From Molossus alvarezi (Eukaryota; Chordata; Mammalia; Chiroptera; Molossidae), in NCBI GenBank assembly GCA_037176705.1, contig CM073886.1, forward strand, positions 22,429,501-22,493,500: a stretch of DNA of 64,000 nt, written 5' to 3'. Of the stretch, positions 9,951 through 21,545 are shown piece after piece. Positions within the stretch are counted from its first letter, which is position 1. Each line of letters starts with the position of its first letter. The notes beneath the pieces are model-generated. The model saw nothing but the letters and a program-made list of their open reading frames with translations. It did not search any database and was not told where the DNA came from. The position numbers and the translations under genes were made by a program.

Positions 9951-11643
9951 TAATGGTGGCTCACTCAGAGTCTCTACTCAGGTGAGGGAGAGGGGGTATT
10001 TATACTTCTTCGCCAACAGCCATTGGTTAAGGGCTGTCCCCAGCAGGGACGGGAATTCCCAGGTGCTTCTGGCTCTGGGCACACACAGGCCAGGCATGAG
10101 GGCTGTCTTCATCAGAGAGGCACCGGTGGTACTGTTGTGGGGGGAGCTCACTGGGGGCTCATAGGCGTGAAGGTGGGAAAGGGGTCTGAGGGATGTGGGC
10201 CCCTGCTGTCCACCATCTATTAGATGCACTGAAGGCAGAACCTTCAGCCCACATCTGCCACCCACTTGCTTGGTGAAGATTGACCCTAATGAGTCCCTGG
10301 CCTTTTGATGCCTTTGTTTCTCTGTGTACAAGTGACATTAGCTGGGACTGGAGCTGCCAGGGACAGAGGCGGACCATACCTACTCATCCCTGATCCATGT
10401 GTACTCTGACCCAGGTGGCACTCAAGGACTGTCAGCAGGTGGAGGTGTGCAGAGACCTCACACCTGTCAGCCTCACTTGCAGAGGGGCTGAGGAGCCCTG
10501 GGAGAAATGGGTCCCCAGCTCTGAAACCCTTCCCTGTGGGTGCTCAGGGATGTCCAAACACAGCTCCTGAAAGGCAGCATCTGTGTGCAGGAAAGGGCAC
10601 CAGGAATGGGGGGGGACAAGGGGAGGAAACAAGGGTCTCAGAGTGGGGACTGAGGCCTGGGGTCAGGCACATGCCCAGGTTAGTCTCTACCCCGCCGCCT
10701 TGGCACTTACGTGCCTGTGTGCGGTATGCCTGGGGCCCAGGCAGTCTTGCTGTGCGCCACCCTCTAGGACTAGGAGCATACTGCCAGAGGGAGGCAGCTA
10801 TGCCACCCGGGAGAGCGCACAGGTATCTCCCGAGAGGGAGCGGGTGACCTGCTGGTGGACGGCCCTTCGTCCTGCAGAGCATCGGGCTCTGAGCTGAAGT
10901 CCCAGCTTGCTAAGCAGCACACCAGGCGCCTGTCCAGCCCCACAGCAGGCGGCAGGGACAATGGCCCTGGCTCCACCCTCCGCAGCACCGGGGGCGGTGG
11001 TTCTGAATGCTGACTCCGAACTCACCAGTAGTTGAGCGTGGCTGAACCCGGGAGCAGTGACAGAATGAACCGCAGCTTGATGTGCTGGGAGGTCAGTGTG
11101 TGGAAGCAACGCCCCCGACCACACACTGTGGCAGGTGCGAGCTGACAGCCCGCTCAGACCCCAGCATCGCCAAAGAGCCTGGGCTGGGCCGCTGGGACAA
11201 ATGGGCCTCCCGTTGTCCAGGCTGAAACAGCACAGAAATGTACCTCTTGCTCCAATAGCCCAGGGTGGGAGTTCAAGTGGCAGGGCAGTTCTTCCCCACT
11301 TGGAAGAAACCAGGCTCTTTCGATCTGGTGGTTTCATGATGCCCTAAGACCTTGTTGTCTTCCACACCCAGAAAACGGTAGAGGCAAGAGAATATGGAGG
11401 AGGGAGATCCAACTCTCTTACAGGACCCAGAAGAAGCAGAGGTGCCACTGGAGAGACCTTGGTCACAAGACCACACCCAAAATCAAGGGAGTTTAGTTGT
11501 GGATGTGACTATAATCCTATTTTTATGAAGGACGGAGAAGGCTTCAATGAATACCTATCAGCATCTTCCACGAGGTAAATTAATGTCTCTGGGATTTCAT
11601 TTTCTCGACTCTGAAATGGGAATGATAACTATCCTTCCTCATA
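9951..11643. other. No gene recognised
   Basis: GC-rich single-copy-looking DNA. Overlapping open frames on both strands (for example 10798-11337 minus) have no recognisable domain, and no splice-bounded exon is convincing. Confidence 0.5.
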
Positions 11644-11659
11644 TAAAATGCTCTGCACA
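11644..11659. repeat. Target-site copy 1 of 3 for two adjacent SINEs
   Basis: TAAAATGCTCTGCACA occurs at 11644-11659 and identically at 11883-11898. A diverged third copy, TAACATACTCTGCACA, is at 12121-12136. Confidence 0.92.
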
Positions 11660-11882
11660 GCATCGGCCTGCGGTCCAGAGAGTCCCAGGTTCGGTTCCCA
11701 CTAAGGGCACGTACCTCGGTTGCAGTTTGTCCCTGGCCCCTGTTGAGGTTGTGTGAGTGGCAACCACTTGATGTGTCTCTCTTGCATCGATGTTTCTCTC
11801 TCTCTCTTTCCCCTCTCTCCCTCCCGCTCTATCTGAAGATAAATGCAAAAATGTCCTCAGGTGAGGATAAAAAATAAATAAA
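11660..11882 (+). mobile_element. Headless Ves SINE, tail-hairpin type
   Basis: Begins inside the tRNA-related region (GCATCGGCCTGCGGTCCAGA), so the first ~35 bases including the A box are missing. The body and tail (GTCCTCAGGTGAGGATA) are normal. Perfect 16-bp target duplications flank it, so the 5' truncation happened at insertion. Confidence 0.92.
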
Positions 11883-11898
11883 TAAAATGCTCTGCACA

Positions 11899-12120
11899 TG
11901 CCTGACTCAGTGGATTGATTGTCCTCCCATGGACTGAGAGGTCCCAGTTCGATTCCCGGTCAGGGCACATGCCCGGGTTGCGGGCTCTATCCATTTAGGG
12001 GTGTGCAGGAGGCAGCTGCTTAATGTTTCTCTCTCACATCGATGTTTCGAATTCTCTTTCCCTTCTTCTCTATCTGAAAAAAAAAAAAATCAATAAAAAC
12101 ATATTGTAAAAATAAATAAA
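11899..12120 (+). mobile_element. Ves SINE, type without tail hairpin
   Basis: Starts TGCCTGACTCAGTGGATTG with a short head, has the B-box-like GTTCGATTCC and ends AATCAATAAAAACATATTG. It lies directly after the second copy of the target sequence. Confidence 0.9.
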
Positions 12121-12137
12121 TAACATACTCTGCACAG

Positions 12138-13689
12138 TACCAGGCACATGGTAAACCCTTGATAAACAGAATCCGGCTTTTCTGGACACCTGCAGCCACC
12201 CTTGGGGTTCTTGGATTTATTTGGGGAGGACCATAGACAGGGCTGGACCTCCTGGCAGCCAAACAGGCAGGGTCTGGGCATATTGAGATGGGGTATTAAG
12301 TAAATAAAACGTGACCACTTGGATTCTGTCGGGGGAAAACCCAAGCACCTGTCGTTACACGGCTGTCTCGGAATTCCGTTCAGCATTCTCCACGTTCAGA
12401 CGTGAGTGCTGAGTCAGCGCCACATCACCAGTGACGGAGAATAACCTGTGGTAGCTCCTGCCTCCCAGAGCCCTGCCTGAGATGACCAGCAACCCAGGGC
12501 TGTTTGGTCATGCCAAGGTACCCCGAAGACTCAAATCTTCACTTCTCACACTTGCTTGGCCTTCACGCCTGCAGGATGTAGTGTTCATCATTCATAATTT
12601 TAGCTGAGTTCACTTTTATAAAAAATCAGCCCCGCAGTGGAGGCCCCGCTCTGAACTTGACTGGTCCAGGCAAGGTGGCTTCTGTCTGAGCCACAGCCAT
12701 GGGGGCCCTCGCCTCCTGTGCTCAGGGGAGTCTTGCTTATGTGGTCTCAGCATCACCGGTGCCTTTCTGAAACAAACCAGGCCAAGCTTGTTGGCCTCAC
12801 TTTTCAGAAGGGAAGCTGAGGGCCGGAGGAGGAAGAGACTGGCCGGGGGCCCTGCAGCTGGGTGAGACAGAGCCAGGCCCTCCACACCACAGTTCTGCAC
12901 TTGGCTCTGCTTCCCTCCCTGCAGTCCGTTCTCCAGACCGCACTTGGAGGTGATTGTTGTCAAACAGTAACTAGATCCTGTCCACTCCTGCTTCCAACTC
13001 GCCAAAGGCTTCCCATTGTCCGCACATCCAATCCCAGCTCTGGATGCTTTAGGACGTGGCCCGGGATACTCCCCCATCAGGCTCCAGCCACCTCTCCCTG
13101 CCTCCCAGACTGCAGCCACACTGCCATCCTTGCTGTTCTTGGAGGGCATGTGCTTGCTCCTGCCTTGGAGGCTTTGCCCTTGCTGTTGCCCTTGCATGCT
13201 TGCCATAAGTAGCTGGCTCTTCTGTATCCATATCCTGCAGGTGGCAACTCAGACATTCCTTTCTGGAGCCGCTGCAGTCAATGTCCCACCTGGACTTCCC
13301 AGCACTCCTGGTTCCCATGCCTGCAAATACCCTTCCTTCTTAGCTTGGGGCTTTCTCTGCCCTCCAGGGCCTGCTAGGCCCAGCAGGGGGGTGGTAAAGC
13401 TCCCAGGAACTCCTTTACCAGTGGCCCAGCACCCTCGCCCCCCAGGTGGGTGGGTAGCTCTGAGGCTCCTGTTCTCTGCAGTTTCCCAGAGCTCCCCAGT
13501 GCCGCTGAGAGCCCCAGTTGCCCACAGTGGTCATCTGCTCAGTAACACAGCCTAAAATTTGCTCCTGCCCTTCCCTGTCTCCCAATGGAGCTTTCTGCGA
13601 TCTGTTCACATCCTTGCCTTGGCGTTGGCTCCTGGAATGATCCGCATCAAGTCTCGTCCTCAGAGGCCTTCCCTGCCCACCCTCTCTGT
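12138..13689. other. L2-like LINE fossil and unrecognised sequence
   Basis: From about 12955 to 13690 the text (CCAAAGGCTTCCCATTGTCC, CTTGGAGGCTTTGCCC, CAGAGGCCTTCCCTGCCCAC) resembles an ancient L2-type LINE 3' region. 12138-12950 is not recognised. Confidence 0.45.
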
Positions 13690-14150
13690 AGGGGATTGAT
13701 TGTAGCCCCAGAAGAGATAGGTCCACATTCCAACCCCTGGAACCTGAGAGTGTGACCTTGTTTGGTTTTTGCAGATGTCATTCAGGATCTAGAGAAGTGA
13801 TTATCCTGGATCACCGGGGTGGGCCCTAACTCCGGTGACTGGTGTCTTTACAAGGAGAGGAGAGGAGAGGACACAGACAGAGGGAAGAAGGCCATGTGCG
13901 AGCAGAGGCGGAGACTGCAATGACACACCTGCAAGCCAAGGAACGTCAAGGATTGATGGCGGTCCCGGAAGTTAGGTCAGGCCTGGGACGGATTCTGTCT
14001 CAGAGCCCCAGAGGAAACCAACTCTTTTGACCCCTTGATTGTGGACCTCTAGCCGCCATACTGCTGGAGAATGGATTCCTGCCTTTTCAAGCCACCCAGT
14101 CTGGGATCATTTGTTTTGGCAGCCCTAGGACACAAATGCAATATCTAAGT
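13690..14150 (+). mobile_element. MaLR-like LTR, sense
   Basis: Sense-strand LTR text: GATTGATTGTAGCCCCAGAA, GTGACCTTGTTTGG, GGTGTCTTTACAAGGAGAGG, CAAGCCAAGGAACGTCAAGG and TCAAGCCACCCAGTCTGGGA. Subfamily not assigned; no internal region follows. Confidence 0.6.
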
Positions 14151-16015
14151 AGCTCTGCACCCCATGTACCCCAATTCACTCAGCACATCACTCAGTTGAG
14201 CATCTTCCTCTGACAGTATCCAGGTGGCATCTTTGTTTACTGCCTGTGTCCCCCACGAGAAGGAAAGCAGGTCCTGACTGTCCTCCACCCCATATCTCCA
14301 GCCCCAGGACAGTGACTGACCCACGATAGACTCTCTACATATAATTGATGAATGAACCCCAATGAGCTCCAGGCCAATGGCCCTTGTTTACTCCTGCTCA
14401 GCTCCCACTTCATCTGGAAGACAAAAAATCATCCCCAACTACACGTGGCATGGCTGCATTCACTCCAGGCTCAGGGGACTTCTTCACTAAACCCGTGTCC
14501 CACCCCTGAGACCCTGAATGAATTGGTTCAAGGTGGGACCCCAGCAGCATTTTTAAAAGTTCTAGGCGATGCCAATATGCAGCCAGGGTTGAAAAGCACT
14601 GATTTGGGGGTTGGGGGGGACAAGACAGGGTCAGAATTCCAGGATGACCAACAATCCCAGTTTGTCTGGACTCAGTGGGTTTCCGGATTCAGGATCTGTG
14701 ATCCTAAAACCAGGACCGTCTCAGCAAACCAGGACCAGTTGGTCACCCTAAGTGTTCCCCAAGCCACCTGAATGATGTTCCACTCAGCCAGCCACACCCT
14801 CAGTCCTGGCCATTTTAGAGACAGGGATCCCCACTACCTCTAGGAGAGACCCATGGGTGCCCGCTCCAGGCCTGGGACGTCAGAAAAGAGGATTAGGGCT
14901 GCAGCTGGACAGTGTGGGGGTCCAGGCATCAGGCTAGGCGGGTTCTCCCTGCCGACCTCCCTGCAGGCATGATTCTAACAGGATTTTCCCCTGTGGCTTG
15001 TGGGCACTGCAGATTCACTGTGAGAGTCTTTCAGGGTCAGGTTTGGTAAAGAGTAGTATACATAGTAGCAAACAGAGGTTGAGTGAACAAAGGCATGCAA
15101 GTCATTGATAATCATGGAAACAACCAGGCCTTTCCCCACTTCTGCTCCGCACACCCAGTACCTGCTCTGGTCATATACAACATAGCTGCATGTCTGTTGA
15201 TTGACAAAAGAAAAACATTGACAGATTTTCCAAAGGCCCTTCTGCCTCACTGCAGCCTCTTACTCATTATCCTGCTGGGATTTTGGGGGCTTCTCCTCAC
15301 ACCACCTGGTCTGAGTGTTCATCCACCCACACAAATAAAATTAACTTTTTCTTTGTTCTTCATTTAGATGTGGCCAAAACTACCAGTTAACCCCAACAGC
15401 TTCTTACATGGAAAAAGAATTTTTAGTTGGCTCATGCCCTGATCAACTAAAGACTACCTTTCTTGGCTTCCCATGTAGTTAGTGTGGTCATGTGACCAAA
15501 CTAGTAGAAGTCAATTGTGCTACTTTAGGGTCATGCCTTTCCCTCTGGTGGAGTGCAAGTGTGATGACAGGAGCTGGAGCAGCCATTATAGATCATGAGG
15601 TAGAAGCCATTAGTGAAGATGGAAAAGCAAAGCAAAAGAGGGAGCCTGAGCTTCTGCACCAAGGAGCCATTTTTTTCCTATTCTGGATGCCTTGTACGCA
15701 AATTGTTACATGAGAGAGAACTACACTTCTGTGTTAGTCTTTGTTACAGCAGTCATGCCTATATCTTTTCTCATGCATGACATCAAGTAAAAATGGCTAG
15801 ATGGTTATTCACCCACTGTGGGGTTATGTTTGGGATGGTTTAAGTTAAATGTTGGCTCCATGACCAAGTTTGGGGACACCTCTTAAAGAGACAGGCAGTC
15901 ATCTAGGCTCCAGGGGAGCAGAGATTGGCCCTGATGAGAGGTTTTAGGGACAGCCAGATGCAGAGAGGAATCTCCCGTGTTAAGATGCTGGCAACAACAA
16001 CAGCGGTTTCCAGAC
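14151..16015. other. Old repeat fragments, no gene
   Basis: About 14200-14350 is an L2 3' end (ending TATAATTGATGAATGAA). About 14520-14606 is MER5-like (AGCAGCATTTTTAAAAGTTC, GAAAAGCACTGA). 14641-14756 is a foldback element, listed separately. About 15440-15770 resembles an LTR-type repeat (CTTGGCTTCCCATGTAGTTA, GAGCTGGAGCAGCCATTATA). The rest is unrecognised. Confidence 0.5.
14641..14756. mobile_element. Palindromic DNA-transposon fossil
   Basis: The left end GGATGACCAACAATCCCAGT and the complement of the right end (GGGTGACCAACTGGTCCTGG) are inverted-repeat related, giving a roughly 116-bp foldback. Family not named. Confidence 0.55.
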
Positions 16016-18681
16016 AGACTTCCGGTCAAGATGGTGGGAAGGTTAACACAGTCTCACCTCCTCCCACAACCACATCAAAATTGCAACTAAACTACAGAAC
16101 AACCATCATTCAGAACTGCCTGAAATCAAGCTGAATGGAAGTCCTACAACTATGAAATCCAAGAAGAAGCCACGTGGAGACTGGTAGGAGGGGCGGACGG
16201 GGTGGTCCCACACCCATGTGTACTGGATAAAAATCAGGAGGACACCTTGGCTGGGAAGGTCCTCCCTGAGGACTCAGGGGTCCCTGTCCCACATCAGGCT
16301 CCCAGCTCAGGGTTCCAGTGCCAGGAAGAGAAGTCCCCATCACTTCTGGCTGTAAGACCAGCAGGAACTGAGGCTGAGGGAGTCTGAGGCTACTGGAGCC
16401 CCAGGCAGCTCCTCTTAAAGGGCCCGTGCACAGACTTACTCAGACTTGCTCCCTCCAGGCTCCAGCATGGGGGAGATAGCTTGAAAGACACCAAAGACAT
16501 ATGGAGAAGAACTGAGTTATTTGGCATCTGGGTGGGAGCTGGAGGGGCAGCTTTCTCCTGGACAGATGTGCTGGCAGAGGCTTTGGTGAGCCCTTCCCCC
16601 ATGGGTCAGGCAGATGGGCGCCATATCTGGGACTCCAGCAACCTGGCTCACACTGTTTGCCCCACCCTGGTGATTTCCTGAGGCCCTTTCCCAACTTTCA
16701 GGCCCACCCAAGCTGTTTCCAGTGGCTTTACCATAGGAATGGCCTGTCTTGGTTCCTGTTTCAGATTTTACTAAATTCTCTCAAAGAAACAGCATCTGGT
16801 CTCAGTGAGCCTCATACCTCTCACTAAGTGGCCCCAGGCCTGGCAGTAGAAGCAGTCAGGCTTGGTTCACAAGTTGGTTTTTCCTGGGCACCTCCAAGCC
16901 CAGCACAAGAAGCAGCCATCAGCAGATCACTTTGTACCTTATGCCAGGTGGCCCCGGGTAGAACACAGGCAGTGGCTGACCTTGCCCCAGAGCCAGCACA
17001 CCCAGAGAACAGCTTCAGACCACACTGAAACACCACCACCCAACCACCTCCACAAGTGACACACTCGAGTGGGTACCAGAGCTCTGCTGAAGTAAGTCTT
17101 GCTCTGTGTGGTGACCCCTACATGACTGATCCTCCAAGAGAGTCAGAGGCCAGTGGTCAGTGGGCACAGCCAGTCCTTGCAGCTGATCAGCCTGAGTAAA
17201 TCCCTCCCATTGATGTGCCAACAGCAATCAAGGCTCAATTACAACAGAAGGATGTACAGTCCACACTAGGGATGCACCTAGAGGGTCCAGCTGGGGTGAT
17301 CAAGGAGGCTGTGCCACTGGATCCTAAAGGACATCTACAATAATAGGCAACCTTAGGAAGCCTAGGAGACATAGCAACTTTACCTAACACATAGAAACAA
17401 ACACAGGGAAGCAGCCAAAATGAGGAGACAAAGAAACACATCCCAAATGAAAGAACAGAACAAAACTCCAGGAAAAGAACTAAACAAAATGGAGATAAGC
17501 AATCAATCAGATGCAGAGTTTAAAGCACTAGTTATAAGGATGCTCAAGGAACTTAGTGAGAACATCAACATAAAAAAGGACCAGTCAGAAATGAAGGATG
17601 CACTAACTGAAATAAAGAATAATTTATAGGGAATCAATAGTAGAATAGGTGAAGCCAAGAAGCAAATCATTGATTTGGAATATGAAGAAGCAAATAACAC
17701 CCATTCAGAACAGCAAAAAGAAAAAAGAATTTTAAAAAAATTGAGGATAGTGTAAGGAGCCTCTGGGACAACTTTGAGTGTACCGATATTCACATCATGG
17801 AGGTGCCAGATGGAGAAGAGAGATAGCAAGAAATTAAAAACCGATTTGAAAACAAAATGACAGAAAACGTCCCTAAATTGGTGAAGGAAACAGACATACA
17901 AGTCCAGGAAGCACTGAGTCCCAAACAAGATGAACCCAAAGAGGTCCATACCAAGACACATCATCATCAAAATGCCAAAGGTTAAAGACAAAAAGAGAAT
18001 CTTAAAAGCAGCAGGAGATAAGCAGTTAGTTACCTACAAAGGAGCTCCCATAAGACTGTGAGATGATTTCTCAAAAGAAACTTTGCAGGCCAGAAAGGAG
18101 TAACAAGAGCTATTTAAAGGGTTGAAAAGCAACAACCTACAACCGAGATTACTCTATCCCGCAAAGCTATCATTTAGAATCGATGGACATATAAAGAGTT
18201 TCCCAGATAAGAAAAGCTAAAGGAGTTCATCACCACCAAACCAGTGTTATATGAAATGTTGAAGGGTCTTCTTGAAGGAGAAGAACAAAAATATGAACAA
18301 TAAAATGGCAATAAATACATATCTATCAACAATTGAATCTACAAACAAAATTAGCAAGCAGAACAGAAACAGATTTACAGATACAGAGAATTTTTTGTTG
18401 CCTGCCAGATGGGCGGGGTTGGGGGGATGGGAGAAAAGATGAAGAAATTAAGAAGTACAAATTTGTTGTTAGACTGATAAACCTCAAAGGGAAGGGGGCA
18501 GGGTGGGCGGGAAGAGATAAACCAAAAAAATTTCTATGCATATATGCATAACCAATGGATACAGACAATACTGTGGGGAAGGCAGGAAGGGGTAGAATTG
18601 GGGAGGAGGGGATCAATGGGGGAATAAAGGAGGAACACCTGTAATACATTCAACAATAAAGATGAGTTAAAAAAAAAAAAA
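16016..18681 (+). mobile_element. Full-length HAL1 (ORF2-less L1-derived element)
   Basis: Starts at AGACTTCCGGTCAAGATGG, which matches the 5' end of the second copy (26193-28342, antisense). It has a long GC-rich 5' UTR, an ORF1 start near 17420 (MRRQRNTSQMKEQ...), and a 3' UTR directly after ORF1 with no ORF2. It ends ACATTCAACAATAAAG followed by poly(A) at 18669-18681. The same ORF1-to-3'UTR junction is present in both copies, which argues for an ORF2-less HAL1 lineage rather than two chance deletions. Target duplication is uncertain (left CAGACAGAC, right CAGGACAGAC). Confidence 0.85.
17420..18295 (+). pseudogene. HAL1 ORF1 remnant (L1 ORF1p-like)
   Basis: Begins MRRQRNTSQMKEQNKTPGK and is stopped at 17627. 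Beyond that, the coiled-coil and RNA-binding parts of an L1 ORF1-type RNA-binding protein are readable only across several stops and frameshifts (for example VPNKMNPKRSIPRHIIIK near 17920-17975). The 163-residue antisense frame over it is a shadow. Confidence 0.85.
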
Positions 18682-19194
18682 GAAGAAGCAGGACAGACCA
18701 ACCTTCCCACGGTGGGAGGCACTCCTAAATTTCATGGCAAAGGATGTGGATTCAAGGGAAGTTGGAAAGTTGGGTCATCACTGCCATCACACAGTGGTTT
18801 CCATGTGAGTCCTGATCTGGAAGCCACAGGGCCAGACTCTCCAAAACCTGAGTGCCTGTGTGTAGCTGTGCTGCTTTTCCCTCAGCCCAGAGAGGTTAAG
18901 CAACTTTCTGTTGGTAAGTGGCAGAGTTGGGATTTGAGTCCTGCTGTGTGCAACCTGAAGCCTGCGCTTGTCTCTGAATCACAATGCTTCAAAATCGGGA
19001 GCTCAGGTTGAGGAGCGGGGGGGGGGGGGGGGCCTCTAGGACTAGCTCCAGGCCCCAGTGATGGTCCCAGCTTCCGTCCTCATTGCCCATTGGGGGACTC
19101 TCCTGTGTTGTGGGGGTGGGGCAGAAAAGGTCTGCAGCAGGATTGGAACTGGACAGCCCAGAGCTCTGGGATGGCTAAGGGGACAGTCATTCTT
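18682..19194. other. No gene; poly(G) run
   Basis: Mostly unrecognised, with MIR-like text about 18880-18990 (AGAGAGGTTAAGCAACTTTC). A 16-base G homopolymer lies at 19017-19032. Confidence 0.5.
19017..19032 (+). repeat. Poly(G) homopolymer, 16 bases
   Basis: Uninterrupted G run; length probably unstable or prone to assembly error. Confidence 0.95.
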
Positions 19195-19445
19195 TTTTTT
19201 TATCCTCACCCGAGGACATTTTTCCATTTTTGTTCAGATAGAGTGGGAGGGAGAGAGAGGAAGAGAGAAAGAGAGAGAGAAACATCAATGTGAAAGGGAC
19301 ACAACCAGTGGCTACTTCCTGCACGACTCCGACCAGGGCCAGGGACGAATCAAAACCGAGGTATGTGCCCTTGACTGGAATCAAAGCCACAACTCATTGG
19401 TCTATGAGCCGATGCTCTAACCGCTGAGCCAAACCCGCCAGGGCA
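19195..19445 (-). mobile_element. Ves SINE, tail-hairpin type
   Basis: Antisense; the tail TATCCTCACCCGAGGACAT is at about 19201-19219. Flanked by a perfect 15-bp duplication GGGACAGTCATTCTT at 19180-19194 and 19446-19460. Confidence 0.95.
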
Positions 19446-19519
19446 GGGACAGTCATTCTTGACTAGCATTAGATCAGCCTTCTCTGGGTGCACTCCAGGC
19501 TTGGCATGTTCAAGCTGGA

Positions 19520-19785
19520 CCTCACGCTTAGCTCCTCACAACCTAGGTTTCTCCACCACAGCCCTGTGGACACTTCGGCTGGATAACTCTAGCACAGAAT
19601 TCTGTCCTGTGCATTGTAGGATGTTTACCAGCATCCCTGGCCTCTGTCCACTAGATGCCACAAGCATTCACCACCTGGTTGTGAAGACCAAAAACATCTG
19701 CAGAGATTGCCAATGTCCCACAAGGGGCACAATATTCTGGTGGAAAGTGCTGCTCTCATCACCTTCTCTGTTTACTTTCCAGAAA
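19520..19785 (+). repeat. Old DNA-transposon (MER-type) fossil
   Basis: Text such as GGATAACTCTAGCACAGAAT, GTGCATTGTAGGATGTTTAC and CACTAGATGCCACAAG matches a common mammalian nonautonomous transposon also seen at about 23395-23610. Subfamily not assigned. Confidence 0.5.
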
Positions 19786-20293
19786 GGGAAACTGAGGCCT
19801 GCAGGGCAGGGCTTACCCAGGGTTCCGCAACACCTGAGAGCTGCCCTCCCACACCCTTCGGCACACACAAGGTTAGCACGTGCCCAGTGTCTCTGCAGAC
19901 CCTCAGCCAGGGAGAGGGAAGCTCTGGAAGCAGCCCCGGGGTGCAGGATAAACACACCAGACCTTGCCCTAAGTTGGGACTATGTCTCAGTTGCTCATCT
20001 GTTTTGGCTTTCTTTCCTTTCTGAGATGCCCTCCCAAATAAACTATTTCCATCCACATCCTTATCTCAGGATCCCTTCCTACAGAGCCCATGGATTGGGT
20101 CCGATTTGCCTGCATTCCCTGCAGTCAGGATTCTCAGCTTCATTTGTGATCCCAAGAGTTCCTGGGCCTGAGCAGCCGACAGACCACTCGTTCTGGCCCA
20201 ATGGCTGACGTCACCTGGTCGCACTGGTGTAGCCCTGCAGGTGTGTCTGACTGGTGTTTATTCTGATGTCCAGTGTCCTTTGGAATGCAGATG
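19786..20293. other. No gene recognised
   Basis: Unrecognised, with a MIR/L2-like piece near 19780-19800 (AAGGGAAACTGAGGCCTGCA). A long open frame (19459-20208) runs through the transposon fossil and is not credible coding sequence. Confidence 0.45.
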
Positions 20294-20308
20294 CCCTACT
20301 GTATTTTT

Positions 20309-20564
20309 TTTTTTTTTTTTTTTTTTTTATCCTCACCCGAGGACATTTTTCCATTTTTTGTTCAGGTAGAGTGGGAGGGAGAGAGAGGAACAGAGAGAGA
20401 GAGAAACATCGACGTGAAGGGACACATCGAGTGGCTGCCACCCGCACGACCAACCAGGGCCGGGGACAAACTGCAACCGAGGTACGTGCCCTTAGCGGGA
20501 ACCGAACCCGGGTCTCTCAGGACCGCAGGCCGACGCTTTAACCACTGAGCCAAACTGGCTAGGG
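20309..20564 (-). mobile_element. Ves SINE, tail-hairpin type
   Basis: Antisense with a 20+ base T run and tail TATCCTCACCCGAGGACAT. Perfect 15-bp duplication CCCTACTGTATTTTT at 20294-20308 and 20565-20579. Confidence 0.95.
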
Positions 20565-20574
20565 CCCTACTGTA

Positions 20575-21400
20575 TTTTTATAACACCTTTATTGAGCTGT
20601 AATTTCTACACCATGCAGTTCATCCATTTAAAGTGTACAATTGAAGCCCGGCCGTTGTGGCTCAGTGGTTGAGCGTTGACCCATGCACCAAGAGGTCGCT
20701 GGTTCGATTCCCAGTCAGGGCACATGCCCAGGTTGTGTGCCCAATCCCCAGTGGGGGGCATGCAGGAGGCGGCCAATTGATGTTCTCTCCCATGGATGTT
20801 TCCATCTCTCTCCCTCTCCCTTGCACTCTCTCTAAAATCAATAAAGAAAAATAAATAAACTGTACAATTCAATGGCTTTCAGTATATAAACAGAGTTGTT
20901 GTACCACCACCACCATGACCAATTTTAGGACATTTCCATTAGCCCAAGATGCCCTGCACCCCTTCTTTGTATTCCCCAAACTCCTCATTTCCCCTTCCCC
21001 TAGCCCTCAGCACCTACTAATCTACTCGGTCTCTATGGATTTCCTTTGCTTTTCTGGACATTTCATGTAAATGCAATTACACAACATGTGGGTTTTTGTT
21101 TCTGGCTTCCTTCACGGGGCACGGCGTGTTCAAGGTTCATCCGTGCTGCAGCGTGCATCAGTGCTGGTTCCTCTTTGTTGCCAAATGATATTCCGTTGCA
21201 CCGACAGACCACATTTGATTTATTCGTTCATCCACTGGCAGACATTTGAGTTGTGTCCATTTGGCTTTTATAAATATGCTGCTATGGGAACTCAGGTACA
21301 AGTTTTTGTGTAGACATAGGTTTTCATTTTCCTTCAGTAAATACTTAGCAGTGTCCTTGCTGGGTCATATGATAATTCTACGTATCTCTTTTTAACTTTG
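20575..21400 (-). mobile_element. Old L1 3' region, antisense, host of a SINE
   Basis: Antisense L1 text on the top strand: AACACCTTTATTGAGCTGTA, CACCATGCAGTTCATCC, then after the SINE CAATGGCTTTCAGTATATAA, TCTCTATGGATTTCCTTTGC and TTCATCCACTGGCAGACATT. Decayed. Confidence 0.75.
20643..20860 (+). mobile_element. Ves SINE, type without tail hairpin
   Basis: The head AGCCCGGCCGTTGTGGCTCA and B box GGTTCGATTCCC are followed by the tail AAAATCAATAAAGAAAAATA. Target duplication TGTACAATT at 20634-20642 and 20861-20869, inside the old L1. Confidence 0.94.
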
Positions 21401-21545
21401 GTTAATAAAATTATGTAGGTTTCAGGTGTACAATTCTATAAAACATTATCTACATATTGCATTGTGTGTTCACCACCCAAAGTCAAGTCTCCTTCCACCA
21501 CCATCTGTCCCCCTTCATTGCATCTTTTGTACATTTTGAGGAACT
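21401..21545 (-). mobile_element. L1 3' UTR fragment, antisense
   Basis: GGTTAATAAAATTATGTAGG followed by TTTCAGGTGTACAATTC and TTGTGTGTTCACCACCCAAA is typical antisense L1 3' UTR text. Confidence 0.7.

Noticed and set aside
11270..11346. Possible small exon in the 9951-11643 unique region
   Set aside because: No paired splice signals or recognisable protein; no support beyond an open frame.
12616..13555. Overlapping frames of 179-196 codons on both strands
   Set aside because: GC-rich sequence over L2-like debris; no domain, no splice-bounded structure, and both strands equally open.
17503..17991. 162-residue minus-strand frame
   Set aside because: Antisense shadow of the HAL1 ORF1 remnant.
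19459..20208. 249-residue plus-strand open frame
   Set aside because: Runs through a MER-type transposon fossil and unrelated sequence; no recognisable domain.
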